NCBI GenBank assembly: GCA_014584695.1
Contig: JACTMI010000029.1
Span: 1-64,000, forward strand
DNA from: Acidobacteriota bacterium
Lineage (GTDB): Bacteria > Acidobacteriota > Thermoanaerobaculia > Multivoradales > JAGPDF01
Direction: 5' to 3'
Length of the DNA stretch: 64,000 nucleotides
Position numbers and translations under genes: made by a program. Under the pieces are notes generated by a model. It saw only the letters and a list, made by a program, of their open reading frames with translations, searched no databases and had not been told where the DNA came from. Of the stretch, positions 23,079 through 30,712 are shown in pieces; position 1 is the first letter of the stretch, and each line of letters starts with the position of its first letter.

Positions 23079-24245
23079 ATGAAGAAGCCTCGCAGGGTAC
23101 CGAGCGAACAGCTTCGCTTTACTCGGGTCCATCTCGAGAACTGGCGGAACTTCACGAGCGTCGACGTCGAGCTCGCGCAGCGGGTTTTCGTCGTGGGGCC
23201 CAACGCGGCAGGCAAGTCCAACTTCCTCGATGTCTTCCGATTCCTACACGACATCGCCTCCGTCGGTGGCGGCTTCGAAGAGGCGGTCCGGCGGCGCCAG
23301 GGAGTCTCGAAACTCCGCTCCCTCTCGGCGCGCAAGTACCCGGACGTCGTGATTCGGGTCGAGCTCGCGGCCGGCAACGGCGAGTCCTGGAGCTACGAGC
23401 TGGCTCTGGGTCAGGACAACCAGCAGAGACCCAAAGTGAAGCGCGAAGTAGTTCTTCGCGATGGGAGGAAGCTGGTCGGTCGCCCGGAGCCGGCTGATGA
23501 CGAAGACCCCGAACGCCTGACGCAGACCTACCTGCAACAGGTAAACGAAAACAAGAGCTTTCGACCGATCGTGGATGCGCTCGGCTCCGTGCGGTACCTG
23601 CATCTAGTGCCGCAGCTGATCCGCGAGCCCGATCGCTCCGTCGGTAGAGTGAACGACCCCTACGGTGGCGACTTTCTGGAGCAGCTCGCCAGCGTTCAGG
23701 ACAAGACCCTTCAAGCCAGACTGCGGAAGATCTCCGAGGCTCTTCGCGTCGCCGTGCCGCAGTTGTCGGCTCTCGAGCTCAAGCGGGACAACCGGGGAAC
23801 GGCACACCTGCGCGGAAAGTATGAACACTGGAGGCCTCAGGGCGCCTGGCAGAACGAGGATCAGTTCTCCGACGGAACCCTTCGACTGCTAGGGCTGCTC
23901 TGGGCGGTCGTCGAGAGCGGCGGCCCTCTTCTACTGGAGGAACCGGAGCTGTCGCTCCACCCCGAGGTCGTGCGATTCCTACCCCAGATGTTCGCGCGGA
24001 TGCAGCGCCGCTCGGGGCGACAGATCATCACCAGCACGCATTCGACCGACCTGCTCCGCGACGAAGGGATCGGCCTCGACGAGGCGCTGCTTCTGATTCC
24101 GGGGCCCGAAGGAACGGCGATCAAGAAGGCGAAGGAGTTTCGCGAGGTCGAAGACCTGCTCGAAGGCGGATCGACTCTCGCCGAAGCGATACTGCCGCTG
24201 ACTCGGCCTTCGAGAGCCGAGCAGTTGGCACTTTTCGGAGACTGA
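23079..24245 (+). CDS. AAA (ABC-type, OLD/RecF-like) ATPase of a two-gene defence-like cassette
   Basis: The 388-residue protein begins LRFTRVHLENWRNFTSVDVEL and has Walker A GPNAAGKSNF (about 41-50), a signature region FSDGTLRLLGLLWAV, Walker B LLLEEPELSLHPEVV and the H-loop ITSTHSTDLL. This is the AAA_21/AAA_15 type used by OLD, PARIS and AbiL/RloA systems. The next gene is a TOPRIM-like protein starting directly at the stop codon, so together they resemble a split OLD nuclease. The preferred start is ATG 23079; ATG 23031 is in frame upstream. Confidence 0.85.
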   Translation: MKKPRRVPSEQLRFTRVHLENWRNFTSVDVELAQRVFVVGPNAAGKSNFLDVFRFLHDIASVGGGFEEAVRRRQGVSKLRSLSARKYPDVVIRVELAAGNGESWSYELALGQDNQQRPKVKREVVLRDGRKLVGRPEPADDEDPERLTQTYLQQVNENKSFRPIVDALGSVRYLHLVPQLIREPDRSVGRVNDPYGGDFLEQLASVQDKTLQARLRKISEALRVAVPQLSALELKRDNRGTAHLRGKYEHWRPQGAWQNEDQFSDGTLRLLGLLWAVVESGGPLLLEEPELSLHPEVVRFLPQMFARMQRRSGRQIITSTHSTDLLRDEGIGLDEALLLIPGPEGTAIKKAKEFREVEDLLEGGSTLAEAILPLTRPSRAEQLALFGD

Positions 24246-24857
24246 TTGGCGATTCCAGTTTACGTCTCCGGCGCGGTCGAAGGGCCGACGGACGAGCGGG
24301 CTCTGCGGCGCGTCGTCGAGTCGCGTGGAGGCCTCGTTCATCGCGTGCAGGTCCAGGAAGGCAAGGCCAACCTCCGACGGGCGCTGCCGGGATACAACAA
24401 CGCGGCTCGCCGGAGCCCTTGGCTCGTCCTCGTCGACCTCGATCAGAGCTTCCCGTGCGCCGCGGCGCTCGTGTCGAGCTGGCTGCCGGCTCCCGCGAGT
24501 CAGATGCGCCTGCGCGTCGTGGTCCACCAGCTCGAGGCCTGGTTGCTGGCGGACCACGAGCGCTTCGCGAGCTGGTTCGGCGTATCGAAAGCGAGAGTGC
24601 CAGCGGACCCGGACGAACTGGATGATGCCAAGCAATCACTGCTCCTCCTGATCGGCAGGTCACGGAAGACGGCGGTGAGAGCTGACATGTTGCCGCGCGA
24701 GGGTTCAGGCAGGCGAGTGGGGCCCGCGTACACCTCGCGCATCATGGAGTTCATCGGGCACGCCGACCAGGGATGGAGGCCGGAGAGCGCGGCACGACGG
24801 TCTCCGAGCCTCGCGAAGTGCATCGTTCGGCTGGACGAGCTGCTTCGAGGAGGCTGA
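24246..24857 (+). CDS. TOPRIM-like partner (DUF4276-like) of the AAA ATPase
   Basis: The 203-residue protein starts at a TTG immediately after the TGA of the ATPase gene. It has VYVSGAVEGPTDERALRRVV (acidic Glu after the first strand) and WLVLVDLDQSFPC (the DxD after the third strand), the metal-binding pattern of TOPRIM nucleases. HQLEAWLLADHERF and the final SPSLAKCIVRLDELL fit DUF4276-type proteins. In OLD, PARIS and AbiL-like systems the TOPRIM partner is the likely nuclease or toxic effector, held in check by the ATPase. The exact known system cannot be named from sequence alone. Confidence 0.75.
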   Translation: MAIPVYVSGAVEGPTDERALRRVVESRGGLVHRVQVQEGKANLRRALPGYNNAARRSPWLVLVDLDQSFPCAAALVSSWLPAPASQMRLRVVVHQLEAWLLADHERFASWFGVSKARVPADPDELDDAKQSLLLLIGRSRKTAVRADMLPREGSGRRVGPAYTSRIMEFIGHADQGWRPESAARRSPSLAKCIVRLDELLRGG

Positions 24858-25018
24858 CGTGGCCCGGCCCCGCCGCGGTGCGCGAAAGGGCGGCGGGCCT
24901 GGGGCTAGAAGCGCCCGCACGCTCCTGCGCAGTGCGGATAGGGGATCCTCGCCGAGGCCGACGTCAGGGCGCTTCTCGCCGGGACGGCGCGCCACTTCTA
25001 GACCCACCTCGGGCCCAC

Positions 25019-25370
25019 GAACTCCGCGCGTCACTTTCGCCGCGCTCTCGCCGATCGGCTGAGGCGTCTCGACGTCGATGAGGAGCCCATTGCGCATGAG
25101 CTCGCGCACTACGACCCGCTCGCTCTCGCCACCACGAAGAGCCGGAGAGTGATCGGTTCGATGAGCGACTTCGTCTTCGTCATGAAGGCAGGCGCCGCCT
25201 ACGCCGGGGCGAAGGCTTGGATGCTGGCGACCTTCGAAAACCACTTCGGTGTCGTCCCATGCGCCCCGCTCGACGGCGACCGCCCGCGAGATCCCGCGCG
25301 AAGGCTGATCGACTCGGCATCGGCCGTTCTGCAGGGGCCTGGCGCGGCCCGCAAACGCTGGAGAGCGAGC
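25019..25370 (+). pseudogene. Degraded second copy of the DUF6933 gene
   Basis: NSARHFRRALADRLRRLDVD matches RNLARHFLRAVRERLVRIGV of the intact gene at 21779, and ATTKSRRVIGSMSDFVFVMKA matches AATRSRSVLGSLNEFVFQLKA. PCAPLDGDRPRDPARRL matches PCSPLGYDHPVAVARRL. The 5' third, with the CTxKL start, is missing or scrambled: 24858-25018 has stops in this frame. No start codon with a ribosome site is seen. Confidence 0.65.
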
Positions 25371-25371
25371 C

Positions 25372-25440
25372 ATGAGCACCGGGTTCCGCATCGCGGATAC
25401 GTTCACACCGGGTCTCGCCAAGATCATCATACTGCGCGGG
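25372..25440 (+). pseudogene. Short 5' fragment of a RelE/UvrD-N gene
   Basis: ATG at 25372 opens STGFRIADTFTPGLAKI, matching the first residues (IRIASSFTESPARL) of the gene at 22517. The homology ends within ~20 codons. As on the left side of the AAA/TOPRIM pair, it directly follows a DUF6933 copy. In 25441-25559 I recognise nothing. Confidence 0.55.
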
Positions 25441-25559
25441 GTGTGCCTGGGTGCTGACGGTTCGAGAGGACCTCGTTGCATGCGCGACAGTTTGCACGAG
25501 CCATCTGAGGGAGCGCCGCAGAGGCCCGGAGTGGAAGTATCCGGCAGAGCGAACGCTAC

Positions 25560-26030
25560 TCAGTATCGGCTCCGATCGCCCGTCCCGTGTCCGCCCGGGA
25601 ACTCCTCTCCGGTGGAGATATACAAGGCCAGCGCTTGCGCCATCATGCGCTCGAGATTCCTGTTGTCAATAAGCCTGCCGGCGGCCGAAACTGCTCGGAC
25701 GTCGAATCGCCACGTGCCGTCTGAGTTCTGCTCTCGCGAAACCGAGTAACCATACTTGAAGTCCGAGTCGCCAATCGGGTTGTAGGTTTCAAGTATGGTG
25801 GAGTCCACGATTTGCAGCTTGTAGTCTGACCAGCGCGAAAGCCAAGCCTTTGCCCTGGTCCATGCCATCTCCGCGTCTTCGGCGGGCACGATGAAGTTTG
25901 TTGGCTGGGCGTTCCTTTTGCCGTACCAAGAATCTTGAGCTGGGTTTGATGGTGGCGCAGGCGCGCTCACGCAAGATGTCAACACAAGAGCTAGGCCGCC
26001 TGCCGCAACCAAGCCGAGAATCCTAGACAT
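25560..26030 (-). CDS. Predicted lipoprotein of unknown function
   Basis: The 156-residue product begins MSRILGLVAAGGLALVLTSC, a clear lipoprotein signal with lipobox LTSC. The mature part (FIVPAEDAEMAWTRAKAWL, KLQIVDSTILETYNP, FKYGYSVSREQNSDGTW) looks like a small alpha/beta domain. GGAGG precedes the ATG at 26030. Base composition is clearly less GC-rich than its neighbours, suggesting a recent arrival. Family not recognised. Confidence 0.75.
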   Translation of the reverse strand: MSRILGLVAAGGLALVLTSCVSAPAPPSNPAQDSWYGKRNAQPTNFIVPAEDAEMAWTRAKAWLSRWSDYKLQIVDSTILETYNPIGDSDFKYGYSVSREQNSDGTWRFDVRAVSAAGRLIDNRNLERMMAQALALYISTGEEFPGGHGTGDRSRY

Positions 26031-26072
26031 ACCCGGTCCTCCCTCGACGTCGCTACACGTAAGGCGTCGCGC

Positions 26073-26771
26073 TTGAAACTCGACTTCTATCGAGCGTACA
26101 GCAACTTGCTGCTGGCGGGCGGACGGCCACTGACAGGATCTGTCAGTAGACGGGAAAACGTCGGCCTGCGCGAGGCGATGAGGGAGCGGGTCCCGCTCGT
26201 TTACCTCCACGGCCATCTCGAAGGGCGCTACCACGCGATCTGGCCGGTCTACGTCGTCGCGGACAGCCCGGCGACGCTCACCTTCACGGTCGCAGCCGAC
26301 GAGCTGGCCGCGCGGGACGCCTTGCCCGGTGAGGTCGCGTACGAAGATCCAGCGATTCGGCGCGCTTACGTCACGGCGACCGTGCGGCGCCGGCTCCACC
26401 AGCAAGCGTTCCGCGAGCGGGTGCTCGACGCGTACCGGGAGCGCTGCGCCCTCTGCCGGCTCCGGCACCGCGAGCTGCTCGACGCCTCGCACATCGTCGC
26501 CGACCGGGAGCCGGAGGGGGAGCCGGTGGTCTCCAACGGCCTCGCCCTCTGCAAGCTCCACCACGCGGCCTTCGACCGTTGGATCCTGACCGTTGACTCC
26601 GACTACCGCGTGCGGGTGCGCCGCGACGTGCTCGAGGAGGAGGACGGTCCGATGCTCAAGCATGGGCTGCAAGAGCTCGAAGGGGCACGCATCGAAGTGC
26701 CGCGACGCGAGCCCCTGCGGCCGTCGCGCGAGCTGCTGGCGGTGCGGATGGAGGTGTTTCTCTCCCGGTAG
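26073..26771 (+). CDS. HNH restriction endonuclease, probably 5'-truncated
   Basis: The C-terminal part is a good HNH_2 nuclease: CALCRLRHRELLDASHIVADRE and NGLALCKLHHAAFDRW. The middle (NVGLREAMRERVPLVYLHG, YHAIWPVYVV) matches the typical sensor part of putative restriction endonucleases of ~300 residues. In the family, about 70-100 residues precede NVGLREAM; here that stretch is replaced by unrelated codons (LDFYRAYSNLLLAGG) after a weak TTG start. A CTGACAGGATCTGTCAG palindrome lies near the junction. The nuclease core is intact, but the gene is likely a relic or a shortened form. Confidence 0.6.
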   Translation: MKLDFYRAYSNLLLAGGRPLTGSVSRRENVGLREAMRERVPLVYLHGHLEGRYHAIWPVYVVADSPATLTFTVAADELAARDALPGEVAYEDPAIRRAYVTATVRRRLHQQAFRERVLDAYRERCALCRLRHRELLDASHIVADREPEGEPVVSNGLALCKLHHAAFDRWILTVDSDYRVRVRRDVLEEEDGPMLKHGLQELEGARIEVPRREPLRPSRELLAVRMEVFLSR

Positions 26772-26824
26772 GGCGATGCCGATCTCGCTCCGGGCACGAT
26801 GTACGAGTGGCTCCAGCCCCGCTC

Positions 26825-26932
26825 GACCGCCTCTTCGCTCGCCCCGTCGACCTCGTGAGCCTCGCCTCGCTGCGCAATCCCTGCTTCATCCGCGAGATCG
26901 AGGCGTCCCGTCGGCTGCTCTATGCGGCCTGA
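26825..26932 (+). pseudogene. C-terminal fragment of an MNT-type nucleotidyltransferase antitoxin
   Basis: The frame reads RLFARPVDLVSLASLRNPCF and REIEASRRLLYAA before TGA, which is the conserved C-terminal end of MntA-like proteins. The N-terminal GSxxxGxxxxxSDxDL catalytic part is absent. The stop overlaps the start of the HEPN fragment, the normal MNT/HEPN layout. Confidence 0.6.
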
Positions 26933-27060
26933 GGCGAAGAAGTACCTCTGGGACGCGCGAGAGGCCGCGTCCCGGGTGGCCGCGTTCGTCGCCGGGAAGT
27001 ACCTGGAGGACTCCCTCGGCGACGACCTGCTGCGATCCGCCGTCGGGCTTTCGCGAAGCC
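26922..27060 (+). pseudogene. N-terminal fragment of a HEPN (HepT-like) toxin
   Basis: ATG at 26922 opens RPEAKKYLWDAREAASRVAAF, then KYLEDSLGDDLLRSAVG, matching the first half of HepT/DUF86 proteins. After about residue 45 the reading frame leaves the family (SRSRPFGRR), and the RxxxxxH active site is not found. With the MNT fragment it is the relic of a MNT/HEPN TA module. Confidence 0.6.
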
Positions 27061-27223
27061 GTCCCTTCGGTCGGCGAGGGCAGCTGATCGAGGGCAGCGG
27101 GCGCGGTCTCGAGGGACTCCTTGCCGGTCCACTCCGTTCGCACCGCTCGCGGCGCGCTCCGCCTCGTCGGGTTGACGGCTGGCCGCTGCTTGCCGGAGGA
27201 TGCGTGTCTTCCGGGAGGAAACC

Positions 27224-27790
27224 ATGAAGCGCATTCTGCTCGTGTTGGTGGCGGCGATCGTCCTGTTCCTCGGCTTCGCGGCGACGCGGCCGGACACCTT
27301 CCACGTCGAGCGCTCGGTGTCGATCGCGGCGCCGGCGGCGGCGGTCTACCCGCACCTGGTCGACTTTCGCCAATGGGCGGCCTGGTCGCCCTGGGAGAAG
27401 CTCGACCCGGAGATGAAGCGGGAGTTCGGCGGCCCCGAGGGCGCCGTCGGCGCGACCTACGCCTGGGAGGGCAACTCCGAGGTGGGCAAGGGCTCGATGA
27501 CGATCACGGGCGCCGAGCCGCCTTCGAAGCTCGCGATCCGGCTCGATTTCCTCGAGCCCATGGCGAGCACCAGCGTCACCACCTTCGCGCTGGCGGCCGA
27601 GGGCGCGGGGACGCGCGTCACCTGGTCGATGGACGGCGACCACAACTTCCTCTCGAAGGTGATGTGCATCTTCGTGAGCATGGACAAGATGATCGGCGGC
27701 GACTTCGAGAAGGGTCTCGCCAGCCTCGAGCAGGTCAGCGAGGCGGCCGCGCCCGAGCCCGAGCCGGCGGCACCGGAGGCCGTCGGCTGA
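27224..27790 (+). CDS. SRPBCC-family (polyketide cyclase/START-like) protein with N-terminal anchor
   Basis: The 188-residue protein has an N-terminal membrane anchor or signal (KRILLVLVAAIVLFLGFAAT), then a typical SRPBCC fold: FHVERSVSIAAPAAAVYPHLVDFRQWAAWSPWEKLDP at the start (helix-grip entrance) and VTTFALAAEGAGTRVTWSMDG in the sheet. These proteins bind hydrophobic ligands. The C-terminus is an Ala/Pro/Glu-rich tail. GGGAGGAA precedes the ATG at 27224, which sets the start. It is alone between TA relics and the miniature-repeat cluster. Confidence 0.85.
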   Translation: MKRILLVLVAAIVLFLGFAATRPDTFHVERSVSIAAPAAAVYPHLVDFRQWAAWSPWEKLDPEMKREFGGPEGAVGATYAWEGNSEVGKGSMTITGAEPPSKLAIRLDFLEPMASTSVTTFALAAEGAGTRVTWSMDGDHNFLSKVMCIFVSMDKMIGGDFEKGLASLEQVSEAAAPEPEPAAPEAVG

Positions 27791-27906
27791 CGCGCCAGGA
27801 CCCCGGCCCCGTCGTGGCCGGGAGATCGAGGCCGGAGCGCTTCACCGGCCGCGGTGAGCAACGCCGTCGGCAGGTGGGGCTCGGGAAGAGGGCCATGAGC
27901 AGGGGG

Positions 27907-28097
27907 TCTTCACCCGTGGGTGCGGGTCACCAGGGAAAGCAAAGACCAGAGAAGGGAGTGCGCGCACCTGGCGCCGGCGGTCAAAGGGCCGTCCCGCTGG
28001 GCTCCTGGGCCCTGTGCCGCAGGCCTTCTTGCCCTTATCTGGTCCTTTTCCCAAGGCCCGGCTTCCGACGCCGCAACCTACTCTGACCGGTGGAGCG
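27907..28097 (+). repeat. Miniature repeat element, copy c
   Basis: Begins TTCACCCGTGGGTGCGGGTC and carries GAAAGCAAAGACCAGAGAAG, CGCGCACCTGGCGCC, GGGCTCCTGGGCCCTGTGCC and GGCCTTCTTGCCC. Next come GGTCCTTTTCCCAAGGCCCG and GACGCCGCAACC, and it ends GACCGGTGGAGCG. Nearly the same string of landmarks, inverted, forms copy f at 40951-41139. Confidence 0.8.
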
Positions 28098-28111
28098 CCT
28101 GAGAAGGAGGG

Positions 28112-28304
28112 GTTTCACCGATTGGTGTGGGTCCATCGGCAGAAGAAAGACCATAGATGGGAGTGTGCGCAGCTGGGACGGGCGCTGGGCCGGTCGCCAC
28201 AGTGGGCTCCAAGGCCTTATCTGGCAGGTCTGATCCCCTCTTGGGTCTTCTTCCCGAGGCGCCACCTGCCGACGGCGCTAGCCACGCCGACCGGTGAAGC
28301 GCCA
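28112..28304 (+). repeat. Miniature repeat element, copy d
   Basis: Begins TTTCACCGATTGGTGTGGG and ends CGCCGACCGGTGAAGCGCC. Its two ends form an imperfect inverted repeat (15 of 20 positions: TTCACCGATTGGTGTGGGTC against TTCACCGGTCGGCGTGGCTA). The core AGAAAGACCATAGATGGGAG and CAGTGGGCTCCAAGGCC are shared with the other copies. Same orientation as copy c. Confidence 0.75.
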
Positions 28305-28440
28305 GAAAGGAAGGAAGCCTTCCAGACCGCGCCCTGGAACCCACTGTGGCGACCTGCCCAGCGCGCGTGCCGGGCGCGCTCACCCCCTTCTCTGGTCTTT
28401 GCTTTCCCCGGGGGCCCACCCCAACTGGTGGAGACCCGAG
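28305..28440 (-). repeat. Miniature repeat element, truncated copy e
   Basis: On the minus strand it starts GTCTCCACCAGTTGGGGTGG and continues GAAAGCAAAGACCAGAGAAG, then GGTCGCCACAGTGGGTTCCA, matching copies c and d up to about two thirds of the unit. The end with GACCGGTGAAGC is missing. It abuts copy d head to head. Confidence 0.7.
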
Positions 28441-28466
28441 ACCGGTAGCCGGTCCTGGTGGCCGGG

Positions 28467-28578
28467 TCAGCGGGCGGCCTCGAAGGGGCGGGGCAGGCGA
28501 CCGATGCGGGTCCTGGCGCGGTGGAGGTCGACCGCGTTCTGGGCATTGAGCCAGAAATCGGGCGTGGTGCGGCTGTTG
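28467..28578 (-). pseudogene. C-terminal fragment of a HigA-type antitoxin
   Basis: The minus strand reads TPDFWLNAQNAVDLHRARTR, then a stop after FEAAR. The FWLNxQxxxDL pattern is the signature end of HigA antitoxins. The upstream helix-turn-helix is absent, and the homology stops at the palindrome half site 28576-28596. No HigB partner lies beside it on this strand. Confidence 0.65.
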
Positions 28579-28596
28579 CCAAGCGGCTGGCACCTG
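28576..28596 (+). repeat. Half site of the TA-associated palindrome
   Basis: TTGCCAAGCGGCTGGCACCT is the right-arm sequence of the full palindromes (TTGCCAATCGGCTGGCAC in copy 2). It marks the broken edge of the HigA fragment. Confidence 0.65.
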
Positions 28597-28705
28597 TTCG
28601 GCACCGGTTCGGTCCGGGAGCGCAAGCTCGTGATGAGCCATTCCGTCTCTTCATGGCGGGAGGCGAGGCCATGGAGCGGGTCGCGGCGACGGGGTCACGG
28701 GCGTT

Positions 28706-28721
28706 ATACCGCATACGGTAT
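28706..28721. promoter_or_regulatory. Palindromic operator before the broken HigB/XRE operon
   Basis: ATACCG and CGGTAT flank a 4-bp spacer, 8 bp upstream of the toxin start at 28730. It resembles the autoregulatory sites of TA operons and could still bind the intact XRE antitoxin. Confidence 0.55.
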
Positions 28722-28729
28722 GATTGCCC

Positions 28730-28994
28730 GTGACGAGGACCGGGCAGGGGGCGTGGCGGCCGCTGCACTGGATCGGCTCGGGGAAGCGCGATCTGCTCGC
28801 CATGCCGGAGGGGGTGGTCGACGACTTCGGGTACGCGCGCGGTCTACGTGCTTCACTGTTTCCAGAAGAAGTCGCCGCGCGCGGTCCGCACGGCGCGTGG
28901 CGATGTCGCAAAGGTGCGCGAGCGGTTGAAGGCGGCGCGCAGGGACTACGAGGAGCGCTATGGCACGACGGACGGAGAGAGTGGACGCGGGTAG
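28730..28994 (+). pseudogene. HigB/Gp49-like toxin with internal deletion and frameshift
   Basis: The 5' part (WRPLHWIGSGKRDLLAMPEGVVDDFGYA) is the usual start of phage-Gp49-like HigB toxins. About 40 residues later in the family comes VYVLHCFQKKSPRAV, but here it follows at once and in another frame (from about 28840), then runs KVRERLKAARRDYEERYG to a stop at 28994. The beta-sheet core between is deleted, so the toxin should be inactive. Confidence 0.75.
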
Positions 28995-29289
28995 CGGCGA
29001 CGTCTTCGTTGATCTCGGCTTCGCCGACGCCTCCGAGCGCGGGCTGCGTCTCCGACTCGCGGTACTGACGAACGACCTGCTCGCCGAGCGGCGGCTGACG
29101 CAGCGAGAGGCCGCGGTGCTCCTGGGGCTGGCGCAGCCGCACGTTTCGGAGCTCGCGCACTACAAGCTGCGCCGCTTCTCCTCGGAGCGCTTGTTGCACT
29201 TTCTGACGTTGCTCTCCCGCGACATCGAGATCCGCATCCACCCGGCCGGCCGCCGCGCGCGGGGTCGGGTGTCGGTGTCGGTCGGCTGA
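28960..29289 (+). CDS. XRE antitoxin without an active toxin
   Basis: The 109-residue protein has a normal start (VFVDLGFADASERGLRLRLA) and a helix-turn-helix LTQREAAVLLGLAQPHVSEL, followed by FSSERLLHFLTLLSRDIEI. This is the HigA2/HTH_37 type that pairs with Gp49-like HigB toxins. Its ATG overlaps the end of the broken toxin by 35 bp, the normal coupled layout. All parts are intact, so it may persist as a repressor or an anti-addiction gene. Confidence 0.8.
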   Translation: MARRTERVDAGSGDVFVDLGFADASERGLRLRLAVLTNDLLAERRLTQREAAVLLGLAQPHVSELAHYKLRRFSSERLLHFLTLLSRDIEIRIHPAGRRARGRVSVSVG

Positions 29290-29319
29290 GCGCCCTGTTC
29301 GGGAATTCGAGGGTCGACG

Positions 29320-30618
29320 ATGGGATGCTGGTATCGGACGTTTTCGTTGCGTCGGGACGTGCGGGAGGAGGTCGTCTATCGCCTCGACGGGTGGATGCTC
29401 GCCAAGGGGTTCGAGCGCTGGGAGGATCCCGACGCGAGGTTCCTGCCGCCCGACGAGCGCGGGGAGCGCGGGGCATTCCTTCTCGGCAACGACCAGTGGA
29501 CGGTGCTCGCCTACAGCGAGTTCGAGGAAGAGGACCGGCTCGAGCTCGAGCTCGTCCACCTCGGCCGGCCCGTGCTCCGCTACCTGGTCGTCGACAGCGA
29601 CGTCTGGGCCTATCAGCTGCGCGTCGGCGACGAGATCGTCTCGGCCTTCGCATCGAATCCCGGCGCCTATTCGGATCTCCCCGAGGGACCGAACGACCTC
29701 GCGGCGCTCTGTCGCGAGCTCGAGCTCGATGCCGACCCGGCGGTGCTGCGGCGGCTGCAGAAGCGACGGGAGGTCTTCGCGGAGCGCGCCGGGGACGCGT
29801 TCCTCGCGGTGCTCGGCCTCGAGGCCGCGGCGACGCAGTTCGACTACCTGCGGGACGACGAGATCCACTGGCGCGGTTTCGAGCTCGTCGAGCTGCGCTA
29901 TCGGCGGCCCGGCTTCGATCCGATGCACGAGCTGGATCTCCACCGGGTCGGGGAGCTGCCGCCGGAGAGGCTCGAGCCGGCCGGCGCGGAGGGCGAGCCG
30001 GCTCCGAGCTTCGAGTTCCCCGTGCAGACGCGGGCCCTCTTCGCCTTGGCCCGCGTCTATATGACGCTGTTGCGGCCGATCTTCTGGCTCGCTCGTCCGC
30101 TGTTACGGTGGCGCGCGCGGCGGATGCTCGGGCCGCGAGCCGAAGGTGAGGGCGCCACGCAGCCGTCGGCGCTGCCCATCGAGCTGACGCAGGTCGAGTC
30201 GGGCGGGGTCTTCGAGCACCGGAAGCTCGGCTTCCGCCTGACGCTCGGCGACGGGATCGAGCTCGGGGGCGCTCGCCGCCTCTTTCGATGGCGCGATGTG
30301 GAGGTCGGGGTCTCGATCGTTCCGGCGAGCCACGCGCGGGCGATGCTCGCCGGGCGCGCGACCGCGGCCGAGGTCGAGAAGCGCGACCTCTTCGTCGGTC
30401 CGCTGCCGGCGTGCGCCTGGATCTCGGAGCGCCGCGAGGGGGAGGAGGGTCTCCGTCGCTGGCTGACGTTCTTCGTCGCGACGCGCCGCGGGGTCTACGC
30501 CTTCTCGGGTCACGCCGCCGACCGGGCGCAGCCGCCCTCGCGCGAGTCGCTCTGGCAGCTCGCGGAACGGCTCTCGACGTTCGAGCTCAGCGTCCTCCGA
30601 CGCGCTCCGGGCAACTGA
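29320..30618 (+). CDS. Unknown protein of 432 residues
   Basis: The coding frame is convincing: it is long, has consistent GC at the third codon position and is opposed only by shadow frames. The first ~220 residues are acidic and mixed alpha/beta (FLLGNDQWTVLAYSEFEEED, RYLVVDSDVWAYQLRVGDEI). A hydrophobic/basic patch at about 240-265 (ALARVYMTLLRPIFWLARPLL) may touch the membrane. The C-terminal ~150 residues form a second domain (FEHRKLGFRLTLGDGIEL, WLTFFVATRRGVYAFSG). I recognise no family. It lies among TA relics and may be cargo of the same region. Confidence 0.7.
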   Translation: MGCWYRTFSLRRDVREEVVYRLDGWMLAKGFERWEDPDARFLPPDERGERGAFLLGNDQWTVLAYSEFEEEDRLELELVHLGRPVLRYLVVDSDVWAYQLRVGDEIVSAFASNPGAYSDLPEGPNDLAALCRELELDADPAVLRRLQKRREVFAERAGDAFLAVLGLEAAATQFDYLRDDEIHWRGFELVELRYRRPGFDPMHELDLHRVGELPPERLEPAGAEGEPAPSFEFPVQTRALFALARVYMTLLRPIFWLARPLLRWRARRMLGPRAEGEGATQPSALPIELTQVESGGVFEHRKLGFRLTLGDGIELGGARRLFRWRDVEVGVSIVPASHARAMLAGRATAAEVEKRDLFVGPLPACAWISERREGEEGLRRWLTFFVATRRGVYAFSGHAADRAQPPSRESLWQLAERLSTFELSVLRRAPGN

Positions 30619-30631
30619 GCGAGCCTTGGGA

Positions 30632-30671
30632 CGGGGACACGAAGGCCGCTGGCGCGGCCATCCTGTCCCCG
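30632..30671. repeat. GGGGACA-type palindrome
   Basis: CGGGGACA (30632-30639) pairs with TGTCCCCG (30664-30671), and inside it GGCCGC pairs with GCGGCC. The hairpin lies 13 bp after a stop codon and may also serve as a terminator. Similar GGGGACA-ended repeats are scattered in many genomes; related bits occur at 227-242 and 36773-36785. Confidence 0.6.
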
Positions 30672-30712
30672 GGTGAGAGAGGTGGCGCGGGCTGCGGCGG
30701 GCGCGCGATCTT

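Noticed and set aside
27907-28440. A protein-coding gene across the miniature-element cluster
   Set aside because: Open frames exist on both strands but follow the repeat units and break at their borders; no family likeness or ribosome site.
30632-30671. A riboswitch or leader RNA before the DUF4143 ATPase
   Set aside because: The GGGGACA hairpin looks like a scattered repeat or terminator, and the region to the start codon is explained by the separate palindrome at 30713-30755.
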